Positions 1-8,416 of a DNA stretch of 64,000 nt are shown one piece after another. The notes under the pieces were generated by a model that was given only the letters and a program-made list of their open reading frames with translations, was not told the DNA's origin and ran no database searches. The stretch spans positions 1 to 64,000 of the forward strand of contig NZ_FZQR01000018.1 in NCBI RefSeq assembly GCF_900199455.1, read 5' to 3'. The translations under genes and the position numbers were made by a program. The DNA is from Mesorhizobium carmichaelinearum. GTDB taxonomy: Bacteria; Pseudomonadota; Alphaproteobacteria; Rhizobiales; Rhizobiaceae. Numbering within the stretch: position 1 is the first letter of the stretch; every line of letters starts with the position of its first letter.

Positions 1-127
1 CTTACCTCGCCGAAACCCTCGACGCCATCATCAACGGCCATCCGCAGAGCCAGATCGGGGAACTCATGCCCTGGCGATTCCGGAAAACGTCAAGCCCAAA
101 TCCATAGGCGATCGGCGAGGCGCTTAC
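1..127 (+). mobile_element. 3' end of an IS66-family element
   Basis: Positions 3-107 encode, without a start in the window, the C-terminal tail of an IS66 TnpC transposase (ending INGHPQSQIGELMPWRF and a short tail before TAG). The family tail is a G-H-x-x-S/N-x-I/L-x-x-L-L-P-W pattern, also seen in the complete IS66 TnpC elsewhere in this window (GHSINRLDELLPW). CGCTTAC at 121-127 matches the usual outer end of an IS66 right inverted repeat, so the element probably ends at 127. The rest lies outside the window. The two IS66 copies differ in sequence, so they are not the same element. Confidence 0.7.
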
Positions 128-327
128 GCCCGTTCGCGTAGCCCGGAATCAGCATCGAGCGATTTCCGGCCTGCGGGCGACGCCGCGCCGAGCGTGGCTG
201 TCATGGACTCAGTGTGGATGTCGATGGGGATGGCGAACCATCCCGGCTTGCCACAGCTCTTCAGCCGGCGTCAGTCTTATTGGATTTCCGGTTCGGGAAA
301 AATCTGCTCCGAAAACGTTAAACGGCC

Positions 328-2034
328 ATGTGCAAAACGAGCACAATGGCTCAGATCACAGCGCACCTTCGAGGTATTATGAACCCCCTGCATCCAGGCC
401 GTAATGCACCCAACCGCGGCGTAACCATCCATACACAATGGACGAATGCGGTATTTGAAAATTTCCACGAGCTCCCTTTGCACGACAAATCGCATCTTGG
501 CGCGTGGTGCTATACGGACAAGCTTTCGTATCAGCCGGGAGACACGCTCAGGATTCATACCTGCACCACCGGGGTCCGATATGACATTCGCATATACCGC
601 GATGGGGCTGTAGAGACCGAAGTGTTTGCCAAGCTCGCTATGCCGGGCGTTTTTCACCCGACTCCCAAGGATTGCTCGGTAAATGGATGCGGCTGGCCAG
701 TGGCGCTGGAATTCACTGTACCTCCCTGGCGAAGCGGTGGATACATCATCCACATTTGCGGCTATGATGACAACGGGAACCATATCGATCATCATTTCCC
801 TGTTGCGCTGAGGGCTGTCTCTCCGTCAGCGCCCGACGCCGTCCTGCTAGTCACATGCACCGGCACGTGGATGGCCTACAACGATTGGGGCGGATCAAAC
901 CACTACGAAGGTATCGAAGGAGAACACGAAGACGAGGCGGCGCCTGTGGTCAGCACCCTTCGCCCCTTCAGTCGCGGCATTGCGTGGCTTCCAGAAGGCG
1001 CTCCCCGGATCACCCTTTCAGAACCTCCCAAGATGGGTGCTGCAATCCGCTACCCCCACATGGAATGGGCTTATGCAAACGGCTTCAGCAAAAAGTATGC
1101 ATCTGCCGGCTGGGCCACGTACGAGCGGCATTTCGCTCGATGGGCGGAGTCGCAAGGCTTCACGGTAGATGTCGCGACCCAATATGACCTCCAGCTGATG
1201 CCCAGGCTCCTGGATCGATACCCTTGCATCGTCCTGGTTGGTCACGACGAGTATTGGAGCGCGGAGATGCGCGATACTGTCGAGAATTTTGTCGAAGGCG
1301 GCGGGCACGTGGCACGGTTTGCTGGAAACTTCGGCTGGCAAATCAGGGTCGAAGACGGTGGCACCAAGCAGATCTGCTACAAAACAGACGCCCCTGCCAA
1401 AGACCCTGTAAGAGATACCGATCGCAAGCACCTTCTCACCAGCTCCTGGGAAGACGCGGATATAGCTAGGCCAGGTACACTTACCTTTGGTCTCAATGGT
1501 TCGAGCGGCATCTATGCTGGCTGGGGCGGTTGCGTGCCAAGAGGATCAGGCGGCTTTACCGTCTATCGGCCCGAACATTGGGCCTTCGAGGGAACTGATC
1601 TCTACTACGGCGATCAACTCGGCGCGGCTTCAAAGGTGTTCGGATATGAGGTCGACGGATGTGACTACACGTTCAGAAACGGCCTGCCATATCCCACTGG
1701 CGATGACGGCGCGCCAATGGACATGGAGATCATCGCAATGAACGTGGCCACGACGTTTGAAGCCGATCACGGCAATGCGGGGTCAACGTTGTTTATCGGG
1801 GACGCGGACAGCAAGGCGGTTGCTTTTCAAAAGCTGCGACGTACCGACGAGGCTGCCATCGAGTCCGTCAAACGAGGCTCGGGCATGATTGTATCGTTTG
1901 AGCGCGGCAGAGGCAGCATTTTCAATGCCGCAACCTGCGAGTGGGTTGCTGGGCTCGTCGCTAGAGATCCGTTCGTGGAAAAAGTTACAGCCAACGTGCT
2001 GAACCGATTCATTGGGCGCAGCAGTAAGAGCTGA
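328..2034 (+). CDS. N,N-dimethylformamidase beta-subunit-like protein
   Basis: The 568-residue protein resembles the large-subunit C-terminal domain of N,N-dimethylformamidase, an amidohydrolase family. The central signature is VLVGHDEYWSAEMRD followed by a glycine-rich stretch and GNFGWQIR. An N-terminal beta-rich segment (about residues 60-150) precedes it. The start is uncertain: ATG 328 is the longest form, and ATGs at 346 and 379 are also in frame. It is the first gene of a plus-strand cluster with an aminotransferase 33 bp downstream, which suggests joint processing of an amide or amine compound. The substrate cannot be told from sequence. The region 128-327 upstream shows no gene. Confidence 0.7.
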   Translation: MCKTSTMAQITAHLRGIMNPLHPGRNAPNRGVTIHTQWTNAVFENFHELPLHDKSHLGAWCYTDKLSYQPGDTLRIHTCTTGVRYDIRIYRDGAVETEVFAKLAMPGVFHPTPKDCSVNGCGWPVALEFTVPPWRSGGYIIHICGYDDNGNHIDHHFPVALRAVSPSAPDAVLLVTCTGTWMAYNDWGGSNHYEGIEGEHEDEAAPVVSTLRPFSRGIAWLPEGAPRITLSEPPKMGAAIRYPHMEWAYANGFSKKYASAGWATYERHFARWAESQGFTVDVATQYDLQLMPRLLDRYPCIVLVGHDEYWSAEMRDTVENFVEGGGHVARFAGNFGWQIRVEDGGTKQICYKTDAPAKDPVRDTDRKHLLTSSWEDADIARPGTLTFGLNGSSGIYAGWGGCVPRGSGGFTVYRPEHWAFEGTDLYYGDQLGAASKVFGYEVDGCDYTFRNGLPYPTGDDGAPMDMEIIAMNVATTFEADHGNAGSTLFIGDADSKAVAFQKLRRTDEAAIESVKRGSGMIVSFERGRGSIFNAATCEWVAGLVARDPFVEKVTANVLNRFIGRSSKS

Positions 2035-2067
2035 CTGCCCTTGTCGAATTTCCGACCGGAGACCGAG

Positions 2068-3402
2068 ATGAGCCGCATAATACAACGCAGCCTGCATGAA
2101 GTTCCTGAAACGGCCGTCTCGGGTGAAGGGATCTGGCTCCGTCTGTCGGATGGGAGTTCGGTAATCGACGGTTCAGGCGGAGCAGCAGTTGCCTGCATCG
2201 GCCATGGCAATAAACGCGTTGCTGAAGCGATTGGCGCGCAATCGGCCAAAATGGCGTATGCGCATACGGGTTTTTTTTCGTCAGAGCCCGCCGAAGCTCT
2301 TGCGGATCTGCTGCTCGCCGATGAACCAGGCGGATTGACCCACGCCTTCTTTGTCAGCTCCGGGTCGGAAGCCATGGAAGCCGCGATTAAGCTGGCGCGA
2401 CAATACTTTTTGGAGATCGGCCAGCCGAAGCGATTTCGGGTTATCGCGCGACGTCAGAGTTATCATGGGGTGACTTTGGGGGGACTTTCGACCGGCGGCC
2501 ACACGGCCCGCCGCGCGCCTTACGAACCGATCCTTAGCGAGGCCTTCAGTCGTGTTTCGCCCTGTTTTGCTTATCGTTACCAGTTGCCGGCGGAGACTGA
2601 TGCGCAATACGTCCAGCGGCTAGCGGACGACCTGGATGCGGAGTTCCAAAGACTTGGCCCCGACACCGTAACAGCTTTCTGCGCCGAAACTGTCGTGGGA
2701 GCAGCCACAGGCTGCGTCACCGCCGTACCAGGCTATTTTAAGTCGATGCGCGAGATCTGCGATAGATATGGTGCGCTCCTGATCTTGGACGAGGTGATGT
2801 GCGGGATGGGGCGGACGGGGACAACGCATGCTTGGGAGCAAGAAGAGGTTTCTCCCGACATCCAGGCCGTCGCAAAGGGCCTGGGCGGCGGGTACCAGCC
2901 AATAGGCGGCATCCTTGTTGCTGGAAAGGTAATATCGGCGCTGCGCCACGGGTCGGGCGGGTTCGTCCATGGTCAAACCTATCAAGCACATGCAGTGGCG
3001 TGTGCTGGCGCGCTTGAAGTTCAGCGCATCATTCAGGAAGAAAACCTGCTGGCTAACGTGGTTGAGGCTGGATCCAAACTCGAAACCCTTCTGATTGAAA
3101 GGTTCAGGAACCACCGGCATGTTGGAAATGTCAGAGGTCGCGGGCTCTTCCGCGCCATTGAATTCGTCAAAGACCGATCCACCAAAACCCCTTTCACGCC
3201 CGAGTTGAAGTTGAACGAGCGTGTCAAGCACGAAGCCTTTCTGAGAGGTCTCTGCATCTATCCATCAACCGGCACGGCAGATGGGGTGAATGGGGATCAT
3301 ATCATCGTTGCTCCTCCGTACATTGTGACGCCTCCACAACTCGACCACATCGTTGACCGGTTGGGGGAAGCCGTCGACGCGGCTGTTGCGAGCGTAGCGT
3401 GA
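2068..3402 (+). CDS. class III PLP-dependent aminotransferase
   Basis: A 444-residue fold-type I class III aminotransferase (the group containing ornithine, 4-aminobutyrate and omega-amino acid transaminases). ILDEVMCGMGRTG holds the PLP-contacting aspartate, and AVAKGLGGGYQPIGGILV holds the Schiff-base lysine. GSEAMEAAIKLARQY is the phosphate-binding segment. I chose ATG 2068 because GGAGA at 2058-2062 lies 5 nt before it; TTG 2041 would add nine residues and has no clear ribosome site. It follows the dimethylformamidase-like gene and precedes the CoA-transferase, and may pass amino groups in the same pathway. The exact substrate is unknown. Confidence 0.85.
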   Translation: MSRIIQRSLHEVPETAVSGEGIWLRLSDGSSVIDGSGGAAVACIGHGNKRVAEAIGAQSAKMAYAHTGFFSSEPAEALADLLLADEPGGLTHAFFVSSGSEAMEAAIKLARQYFLEIGQPKRFRVIARRQSYHGVTLGGLSTGGHTARRAPYEPILSEAFSRVSPCFAYRYQLPAETDAQYVQRLADDLDAEFQRLGPDTVTAFCAETVVGAATGCVTAVPGYFKSMREICDRYGALLILDEVMCGMGRTGTTHAWEQEEVSPDIQAVAKGLGGGYQPIGGILVAGKVISALRHGSGGFVHGQTYQAHAVACAGALEVQRIIQEENLLANVVEAGSKLETLLIERFRNHRHVGNVRGRGLFRAIEFVKDRSTKTPFTPELKLNERVKHEAFLRGLCIYPSTGTADGVNGDHIIVAPPYIVTPPQLDHIVDRLGEAVDAAVASVA

Positions 3403-3716
3403 CGCATTTGGACGCCGCCCGGCGTGGGCGAACTGCGTCTATTGACGGGCTGACCATTTTCGCGACCGCTCAATCAGTAATCCATACAAAACGCGCTTGG
3501 GGCGCGCGTTCCACTTGGTGGATCAAAAAATGAGAGCCGGAGAGCAACGGATGATCGAAAACCAGCAGCTGTCATCATAAGCCGGGCGATGCTCGGGACT
3601 CACACGCTCACATCGCAATCGGAAACGGGCCGTGTGGTTTTTAACAAGGCGGCAAAACGAGGCAGGCTGTCGGCTGAACTTGAATTTAGACTTGAAATAG
3701 TGCTTCGGAGAGTTTG
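3403..3716. other. intergenic gap, no gene seen
   Basis: 314 bp between the aminotransferase and the CoA-transferase. I see no convincing ORF, RNA gene, lux-type box or strong terminator. It may hold the promoter of the CoA-transferase gene. Confidence 0.5.
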
Positions 3717-6206
3717 ATGCAGAGCGATATTCGCCCCCTCAAGGGATACCGCGTTGTTGATTTTGGCCATTATGTCGCTGGCCCTGCTGCAGGCATGATG
3801 CTGGCCGATTTTGGGGCCGACGTCGTCAGCGTGGTTCCCAAGGGCGGTTCCCGCTGGAAGCACCCGGCGAGCAGGATCCTGGCACGAAACAAGACATGCG
3901 TCGAAGTGGACCTTAAGGATCCGGAAGGCCTGCATTGTGCCCGGACCCTTGTAGAGAGCGCTGACGTCCTTATCGAAAACTTTCGACCCGGTGTGATGGA
4001 TCGCCTGGGTCTTTCCTACGAAAGCTTCGGTTCAAATCCAGGGCTAGTCTACCTGTCGCTGCCCGGGTTCGCTTCAACAGACACCGAGCGCGCACATTTA
4101 CGAGCCTTTGAGGCGATCATTTCCGCGGCCTCTGGGCAGTTTACGGACATGGGACTCAATCGTGTCCTGATGGGCATCAACCCAAGCTTTTCGCCGTTGA
4201 CGCTCGCGTCGGCGTATGGGGCGGCACTGGGCACGAACGCTATTCTCTACGCGCTCTTTAACCGTGGCCGGACCGGTCGCGGCGATCGTATCGAAGTTCC
4301 GCTGGCGTCGGCCTTGATGGAGGGCTTGGCTTACAACTCTCAGCGGGTTGAACGATATCCCGAGCGCTACAAGTCGCCGAGGGAGAAGGAGATCGAACGT
4401 AGGCAGGCCAACGGGATCGCGTTGGATATGGCGTACGGGGAACTCCAGGAATTCCTGGATCCCTTTTACCGGAGCTACAAATGCTCTGACGGTCGTCTCA
4501 TCTATGTCGTTTGTGCCTCACATACAGCGCACGCCAAAAGAGCCCTGGAGGTTTTGGGCATTTGGGAAGACGTAAAGGCGCTTGGCATTCCAGAGCATGA
4601 CGACTGGTACAGACCGATCAGTGAATGGGCTGATGACTGTGCGCTGGGACACTACCCGCTTTCGGCAAAATGGGCTCGGATCGTCTCCGATCGGATGGCC
4701 AAAGCATTTTCGGCGGACACGGCGTTTTCATGGGAGCAAAAGCTTGGTGACGGTCGTGTGCCGGCCCGCGCCCACAGGACGACAGAGGAATGGCTTCACA
4801 CTGATCACGCAGTCAAAGCGGGCCTTATCGTAGAATCCCAGCATCCAGAGTTTGGTGCTCTGCGGTCGTTCGGCCCGTTCGCCTGGCTGCGTGACCCCGG
4901 CCTCGGTCGTCCAGAAATCGTTCCGGGGCTCAAAGCCGACGTTTCGGATGTCGTCGCGAACTGGGCCGGCAAACGTAACAACGATTGCGAGGGACGCGGT
5001 GAAAGCCGATATTGGCTAGGCGGGGTCAAGATTCTCGACATGACCAATGTGATCGCGGGACCGACCATTTCATCCTTTCTGTCCCGGTTTGGGCCCGAAA
5101 TCATCAAGCTTGACCCAGTAAAGTCGACGTTCGACCCGTGGAACACAATCGTGTTCGGTATGCAGGGCGGACGCGGCAAGCAGAGCATCTTAGCTGATGT
5201 AACCACTGAAGACGGGCGGAAGGTCCTAACGCGCCTGATTGAATGGGCTGATTTGATCACCTTCAACGGCTCTGACCGCCAGGTTGAGCATTTGGGGCTC
5301 GACGAAGCTTCCCTCAAGAAGATCAATCCTAAAGCCATCCTGTGTCAGGTCGACGCCTTTGGAGGGCCTCTCCGTGGCCCTATGAGCGACCATCCAGGAT
5401 ACGACGACACCGTGCAGGCTATGACAGGGGTGATGATTCGGTTCGGTGGCGGGCGGGATACCCCCGAAGAACACGCTCACTTTGGCACGATCGATGTTCT
5501 CGGCGGATATCTCGCAGCATGCGCTGCCGGAGCGGCGCTGGTGATGCAAATGGATCAGAACAAAGGGTCCAGAGCCAGAACCTCACTGGCTGCTGCCGGA
5601 CAGCTCATTCAAGCGCCATTTATGTACGACTACCCCGGACGAGCACCATTCAATGAGCCCAGTGGCAGAAAGGTCCTGGGCGAATGGGCTGGTTATCGCT
5701 TCTATCGGGCGCGGGACGCCTGGATTTTCGTCGCATGTGCCCACCGTGATGAGTTCAGTGGCTTGCTTCAGCAGCTAGGGCTCCCTGACCTACTGCCAGA
5801 GGCAGAACAAGAGCGATTGTTCGAGAAGGTCATATACACCAAAAACGCAAACGAGTGGGTGGCAATTCTGTCACGCCTTGATCTTGGAGTTGTCGTTCCT
5901 GCTTCCATTGCAGAACTGCGGGAGCGCTACCTCGAGGATGAGGGCGACAGCGGGTCTACCCCTACTGGAACTTACCAATTTGTGCGACACCCACTCCCAG
6001 GCGCCAACCGATGGGTCGATTTGTTTGCCCCTTGCGCCATCCGAGCGACCACTGGCGCCATAAAGGCGAATCCGGCCGCCGAAAAATATGGGTTCTCGAC
6101 CAGAAAAATCCTCGGAGACTTGAACTTTGATGCGCTCGAAATCGAGTCAATGGTTCAACGTCGGATAGCAGCCGACGAGTGGTGCGAGTTCTACCTGCCG
6201 GAATAG
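3717..6206 (+). CDS. tandem CaiB/BaiF family CoA-transferase
   Basis: The 829-residue protein is two family III CoA-transferase domains in one chain (about 5-400 and 430-800). Each begins with the family start pattern, GYRVVDFGHYVAGPAAGMMLADFGA and GVKILDMTNVIAGPTISSFL. Single-domain members form interlaced dimers and move CoA between carboxylic acids through an aspartyl thioester. The C-half keeps that aspartate region (HPGYDDTVQAMTG, near residue 560); the N-half has glutamate at the equivalent place (RAFEAIISAASG, near residue 130), so one half may be structural. ATG 3717 is preferred because GGAG at 3707-3710 is 6 nt away; TTG 3714 is too close. Likely last step of the upstream metabolic cluster. 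Confidence 0.85.
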   Translation: MQSDIRPLKGYRVVDFGHYVAGPAAGMMLADFGADVVSVVPKGGSRWKHPASRILARNKTCVEVDLKDPEGLHCARTLVESADVLIENFRPGVMDRLGLSYESFGSNPGLVYLSLPGFASTDTERAHLRAFEAIISAASGQFTDMGLNRVLMGINPSFSPLTLASAYGAALGTNAILYALFNRGRTGRGDRIEVPLASALMEGLAYNSQRVERYPERYKSPREKEIERRQANGIALDMAYGELQEFLDPFYRSYKCSDGRLIYVVCASHTAHAKRALEVLGIWEDVKALGIPEHDDWYRPISEWADDCALGHYPLSAKWARIVSDRMAKAFSADTAFSWEQKLGDGRVPARAHRTTEEWLHTDHAVKAGLIVESQHPEFGALRSFGPFAWLRDPGLGRPEIVPGLKADVSDVVANWAGKRNNDCEGRGESRYWLGGVKILDMTNVIAGPTISSFLSRFGPEIIKLDPVKSTFDPWNTIVFGMQGGRGKQSILADVTTEDGRKVLTRLIEWADLITFNGSDRQVEHLGLDEASLKKINPKAILCQVDAFGGPLRGPMSDHPGYDDTVQAMTGVMIRFGGGRDTPEEHAHFGTIDVLGGYLAACAAGAALVMQMDQNKGSRARTSLAAAGQLIQAPFMYDYPGRAPFNEPSGRKVLGEWAGYRFYRARDAWIFVACAHRDEFSGLLQQLGLPDLLPEAEQERLFEKVIYTKNANEWVAILSRLDLGVVVPASIAELRERYLEDEGDSGSTPTGTYQFVRHPLPGANRWVDLFAPCAIRATTGAIKANPAAEKYGFSTRKILGDLNFDALEIESMVQRRIAADEWCEFYLPE

Positions 6207-6264
6207 GATTTCGCTTTAGCCGCCCATCCATCGCGTGTGTAAGCCGAAGCGTCCGGAAGTATGA

Positions 6265-6400
6265 CTAGGAGAGTTCTGGAAGGTTCCTGAACAGCTCCAG
6301 CGCCTCGGGGTTGGCGAGCGCCTCCTTGTTCTTGATGGCGCGGCCGTGCACCACGTCGCGCGCCTCGCCTTGCTTCCCAAGTGGCGGACGTCGTGCCCGC
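6265..6400 (-). pseudogene. C-terminal remnant of acetoacetate-CoA ligase
   Basis: On the minus strand, ending at the TAG at 6265-6267, a reading frame gives RDVVHGRAIKNKEALANPE followed by ALELFRNLPEL. This resembles the extreme C-terminus of acetoacetyl-CoA synthetases. Nothing upstream continues the protein, so it is a scar of about 130 bp. The assignment is from memory of the family tail and is moderate. Confidence 0.45.
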
Positions 6401-6429
6401 CCACGTGAGTTAAGAGGACTTCATTTGGT

Positions 6430-6803
6430 CAAAGCGCGCCTCGGTATGAAGGAGGGTGTCGATGTGGAACTGGAGATGGGCAGCGCGCGACCGCGCTCGA
6501 CCAGATGGTCAAGGATCTCGTGATGGGCGGCAAGATCGCCACGCTTGGTATTCTCGCAAACCCGCTCCGGTCGACTGGACCAGAGTTGTGCTCAAGATGC
6601 GGACCGTGAAAGGCATCTACGAGCATGAGATATTCGAGACGTGGCATAAGATGCTCGCCATCCTCGAAAGCGGCCTCGAGTTTCGCATAGCCATCACGCA
6701 TCGGTTGCCGGTCGGTGACTTCAAGGCAGGTTTCGAGATCAGGCAAAGCTCAAGCAGCGGGAAGATCGTCTACGATTGGACGCTTGAGGCCCGATATCGA
6801 TGA
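6430..6803 (+). pseudogene. tdh: broken 3' end of L-threonine 3-dehydrogenase (tdh)
   Basis: Pieces in at least two frames match the C-terminal half of threonine dehydrogenase. EGVDVELEMGSA comes first, then in another frame ALDQMVKDLVMGGKIATLGI, then VDWTRVVLK, TVKGIYEHEIFETWHKM, ITHRLPVGDFKAGF and SGKIVYDW. The order is colinear with E. coli Tdh, but frameshifts separate the blocks and the N-terminal NAD/zinc region is missing. The remnant runs directly into the traR start, so traR seems to have been joined to old metabolic DNA. Confidence 0.75.
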
Positions 6804-7522
6804 CTGCCTTGGATCTCGCGCTCCGAGAATTTGTCGACGCGCTTGAGACGGCTCACGACGAGCTTGGCCTCAAGACTGCCGCTGATCGATTTGCCGTGCG
6901 ACTAGGTTACAAATGGTTCGCTTACCTTGGGTTTTCCGAACCAGCGCTTAAGGTTCTTTCTTCATATCCAGGTTCATGGGCGCGGCAGTACATCGAGCAA
7001 CGATACGAGGATATTGACCCAATCGTCGGCCTAGCTCGATCGTCGCGGCGATTGTTTCAATGGGATCGGCGGACGTTGCGACTGCCATCAGCATCTCAGC
7101 AGCGCTTTTTTGCCGAGGCCGCCAAATTCGGCATTCATAGTGGTGCGACCGTTCCAATCCTTGGAGGTTTTGGCCGCTTCGCCGCATTCACGGTCGCGGG
7201 CAATAGGGACGCAAGCCTCGAGGTTCGTTCACCTGAAGTAATGGACACCGTGCAACTTGCCGGGCTCTACTACCATGCGCACGTCTACGCGAAACTCCAA
7301 CTAGGCCTGACTCGTCTTGCCGACGCGCCGCTCACCCAACGGGAACTTCAGTGCCTTTCCTGGGCCGCACGCGGCAAGAAGATGCCAGAAACCGCGAAGG
7401 TTCTCGGCATCACCACGCGAACAGTAGTTTTCCATCTCGAAAATGCCCGATCGAAGCTGGGCGCGTCCACGGTGGCGCAGGCCGTAGTCGAGGCCGCGCA
7501 CCGCGGCCTCATCTTGTCCTGA
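6800..7522 (+). CDS. traR: LuxR-family quorum-sensing activator TraR
   Basis: A 240-residue LuxR/TraR-type regulator. Residues about 20-160 form the acyl-homoserine-lactone-binding domain, and residues about 175-235 hold a LuxR-type helix-turn-helix (LTQRELQCLSWAARGKKMPETAKVLGITTRTV). In the ICEMlSym model TraR binds the TraI signal and activates transfer genes, and is inhibited by QseM, a homologue of which is encoded at 38997-39260. It lies 233 bp upstream of the cognate AHL synthase. ATG 6800 is the natural start; the preceding DNA is the tdh remnant. The symbol is given by similarity and context. Confidence 0.85.
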   Translation: MTALDLALREFVDALETAHDELGLKTAADRFAVRLGYKWFAYLGFSEPALKVLSSYPGSWARQYIEQRYEDIDPIVGLARSSRRLFQWDRRTLRLPSASQQRFFAEAAKFGIHSGATVPILGGFGRFAAFTVAGNRDASLEVRSPEVMDTVQLAGLYYHAHVYAKLQLGLTRLADAPLTQRELQCLSWAARGKKMPETAKVLGITTRTVVFHLENARSKLGASTVAQAVVEAAHRGLILS

Positions 7523-7682
7523 CAAGCGCTCGACGCTGCGTCCCATCAGGCCGCCGCGGGCGTTGTAGCGCCCCAATCTGCTCGATATCATCGACATCAC
7601 CTATCGGTGCAGCGCCCACTACAAAAGTAGTAGTGGCTATCGTTCGCCAATTTTACGCTAGAGCCTCGTTCGCGCTACCGAC

Positions 7683-7698
7683 CTGTAAAACTCTACAG
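7683..7698 (+). promoter_or_regulatory. lux/tra-type box upstream of traI
   Basis: CTGTAAAACTCTACAG has 6-bp outer arms (CTGTA(A/G), T/CTACAG) and fits the lux-box layout CTGT-N8-ACAG. The 3' edge is 57 nt before the traI ATG, a spacing compatible with overlap of a -35 region. This suggests autoinduction of traI by TraR. No footprint can be inferred from sequence alone. Confidence 0.6.
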
Positions 7699-7755
7699 CT
7701 ACGCGGATCGTCTCACCGTGCTCTTTGTTTACGGCAAACAAAGGAGCCGATTTCT

Positions 7756-8394
7756 ATGCGTGTAATTGCTATTACTCACCCGGACTACTCTGAATTTTCT
7801 GATCTGATCGCGGGAATGCACCGTCTGCGTTATCGCGTTTTTCGCGACCGTCTGAACTGGGATGTTTCTGTTTCGGGCGATATGGAGATCGACGCTTACG
7901 ACGCGCTCAAGCCAACTTACATCATTGCTATCGACAACAGCAGTTCGGTGGTCGGCTGCGCGAGGTTGCTGCCAACAACAGGGCCAATGATGCTGGCGAA
8001 TACCTTCCCCGCGCTGCTTGGATCGAACCCCTGTCCCCGAAGCGACAAAATCTTCGAAAGTTCGCGCTTCTGTGTGGATACCAGCTCTGCTGATAGCGTA
8101 GGCGCAAGCGGCCTTCGCGACGTGACATTCGGCCTGCTTGCGGGGATTCTAGAATGGGGGCTCGCGAACGGCCAAGAGATGGTGATCACGGTAACCGATG
8201 TTCGCTTTGAGCGCATTCTACGACGCGCTGGATGGCCGTTAGAGCGCTTTGCTCCGCCCATGCAGATTGACGACACAAAGGCGTTGGCCGGTCAGCTATC
8301 GATCTCCGAGGCCGCGCTGATGAACGTCCGTGAGATGGGGGAGATCCGAGGGCCTGTGCTCGCGGCTCGCTTTACCCATAAGGTGGCGGCGTGA
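7756..8394 (+). CDS. traI: acyl-homoserine lactone synthase TraI
   Basis: A 212-residue LuxI-family autoinducer synthase, which makes an AHL signal from S-adenosylmethionine and an acyl-ACP. The conserved N-terminal pattern R-x-x-V-F-x-x-R-L-x-W is present as RYRVFRDRLNW, followed by E-x-D-x-Y-D and GCARLLPTTGP. The true start is ATG 7756, preceded by AAGGAG at 7741-7746; the frame is open further upstream but that part is not LuxI-like. A lux-type box stands 57 nt upstream. With traR it makes the quorum switch that in M. loti induces ICE transfer. Acyl-chain specificity is not visible. Confidence 0.93.
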   Translation: MRVIAITHPDYSEFSDLIAGMHRLRYRVFRDRLNWDVSVSGDMEIDAYDALKPTYIIAIDNSSSVVGCARLLPTTGPMMLANTFPALLGSNPCPRSDKIFESSRFCVDTSSADSVGASGLRDVTFGLLAGILEWGLANGQEMVITVTDVRFERILRRAGWPLERFAPPMQIDDTKALAGQLSISEAALMNVREMGEIRGPVLAARFTHKVAA

Positions 8395-8416
8395 TCATGG
8401 ATGTTGCAGGTCGATA

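Noticed and set aside
7617..7637. Hairpin CCACTAC-N7-GTAGTGG between traR and traI as a terminator
   Set aside because: No T-run follows; it could be chance or a minor regulatory site.
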